64,000 bases of DNA. It comes from [Mycobacterium] crassicus (GTDB taxonomy: Bacteria; Actinomycetota; Actinomycetes; Mycobacteriales; Mycobacteriaceae). Below are positions 63,658 to 64,000 of this stretch, piece by piece. The position numbers and the translations under genes are program-made. The DNA is taken from positions 1,227,043 to 1,291,042 of the forward strand of contig NZ_CP084029.1 of NCBI RefSeq assembly GCF_020181615.1, given 5' to 3'. The notes beneath the pieces are model-generated. The model saw only the letters and a list, made by a program, of their open reading frames with translations. It searched no databases and was not told the DNA's origin. The stretch's first letter is position 1, and the number at the start of each line of letters is the position of its first letter.

Positions 63658-64000
63658 TGCAGCGACTGTCGGCCGGATGGCTGTCGTTTCGGCGAATCCA
63701 CCTCGCCGCCTTGGGCGCCGATTGGCGCCGGACGCTGCTGAGCGTGATCGGCGTCGCGCTGGGGGTGACGGTGGTGCTCGGGGTGTTGGTACTCAAGTCC
63801 GAGCTGGTGCGCCCATTCGACGCATTCGGCCCGTCGCTGGCCCACGCCGCCGGCAGCGGGGTGGTCGAGGTGACTCCGAACGTCAACGGCCGGTTACCGC
63901 TCGAGACGGTGAACCGGCTGCGCACCGAGGTTACCGGAGCGCAGGCGGTGATCCCGATCGTCGCCAACTTGACGCCGGTGGACATCACCGGAGGCCGCGA
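63654..64000 (+). CDS. FtsX/MacB-type ABC permease (5' part; runs off window)
   Basis: The first ~115 codons from ATG 63654 (or 63657) show a short cytoplasmic start, one transmembrane helix (LLSVIGVALGVTVVLGVLVL, about 30-49) and the beginning of a large extracytoplasmic domain, the usual MacB/FtsX permease layout. Coupled to the ATPase gene by ATGA. Confidence 0.8.
   Translation, partial: MMQRLSAGWLSFRRIHLAALGADWRRTLLSVIGVALGVTVVLGVLVLKSELVRPFDAFGPSLAHAAGSGVVEVTPNVNGRLPLETVNRLRTEVTGAQAVIPIVANLTPVDITGGR

Overview
The window comes from a high-GC mycobacterium outside the M. tuberculosis complex. From about 1 to 39.8 kb the gene order follows the M. tuberculosis Rv1062-Rv1101c segment (patatin, echA8/echA9, Bax-inhibitor-like, fadA3, lipU, cbs, pra, metB, greA, mca, Z-FPP synthase, coaA, glyA, desA2, phoH2, deacetylase, fum, glpX). 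This synteny is recalled from memory, not computed. No IS element, CRISPR array, tRNA or rRNA was found. Many genes have a TANNNT -10 box ending 6-8 nt before an ATG/GTG and no Shine-Dalgarno, which is the layout of mycobacterial leaderless mRNAs.

Layout. 1-2.0 kb: patatin-like esterase, then a cysteine dioxygenase/rhodanese pair preceded by a tiny leader ORF with three consecutive Cys codons. 2.0-10.1 kb: lipid and acyl-CoA enzymes (alpha/beta-hydrolase, EchA8, EchA9, FadA3, SGNH esterase, LipU). 10.2-13.5 kb: transsulfuration (Cbs, MetB) around the proline-rich antigen Pra. 13.5-19.8 kb: GreA, mycothiol conjugate amidase, DUF255 thioredoxin-like protein, ketosteroid-isomerase-like protein, hemolysin III, Z-prenyl synthase. 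19.8-22.4 kb: poorly characterised membrane and secreted proteins. 22.4-32.6 kb: CoaA, DUF885, GlyA, DesA2, PhoAT/PhoH2, polysaccharide deacetylase, DUF2252, alkylsulfatase. 32.6-40.1 kb: Cys-rich lipoprotein, MFS transporter, FumC, GlpX, DUF4245, dienelactone hydrolase, AI-2E-type permease, DUF1876.

40.2-64.0 kb is the accessory part and the most interesting. Five tandem paralogues of about 1045 aa each carry a zinc ribbon, a class III cyclase-like domain, a STAND-type ATPase and a long helical repeat region, but no DNA-binding domain. They are followed by an 872-aa LAL-type LuxR regulator that has the ATPase and the HTH but no cyclase domain. Genes 2-6 overlap by 4 nt at every junction and form one operon. 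Genes 1 and 2 have duplicated promoters. Downstream lie a secreted protein, remnants of a further cyclase gene and a further LuxR gene, a small ORF, a BAHD-like acyltransferase and P450 operon, and a small ORF coupled to a MacB-type ABC transporter. A 16-bp inverted repeat (CAGTRGTNCNCTACTG-like) occurs upstream of each of the three small or secreted genes. Two of those places hold tandem copies with the same 32-bp period. I propose that the cyclase-STAND proteins and the LuxR protein form a split signalling module acting on these operators to control the P450/acyltransferase/transporter genes. The array, operators and remnants are seen in the sequence; the regulatory link is inference.
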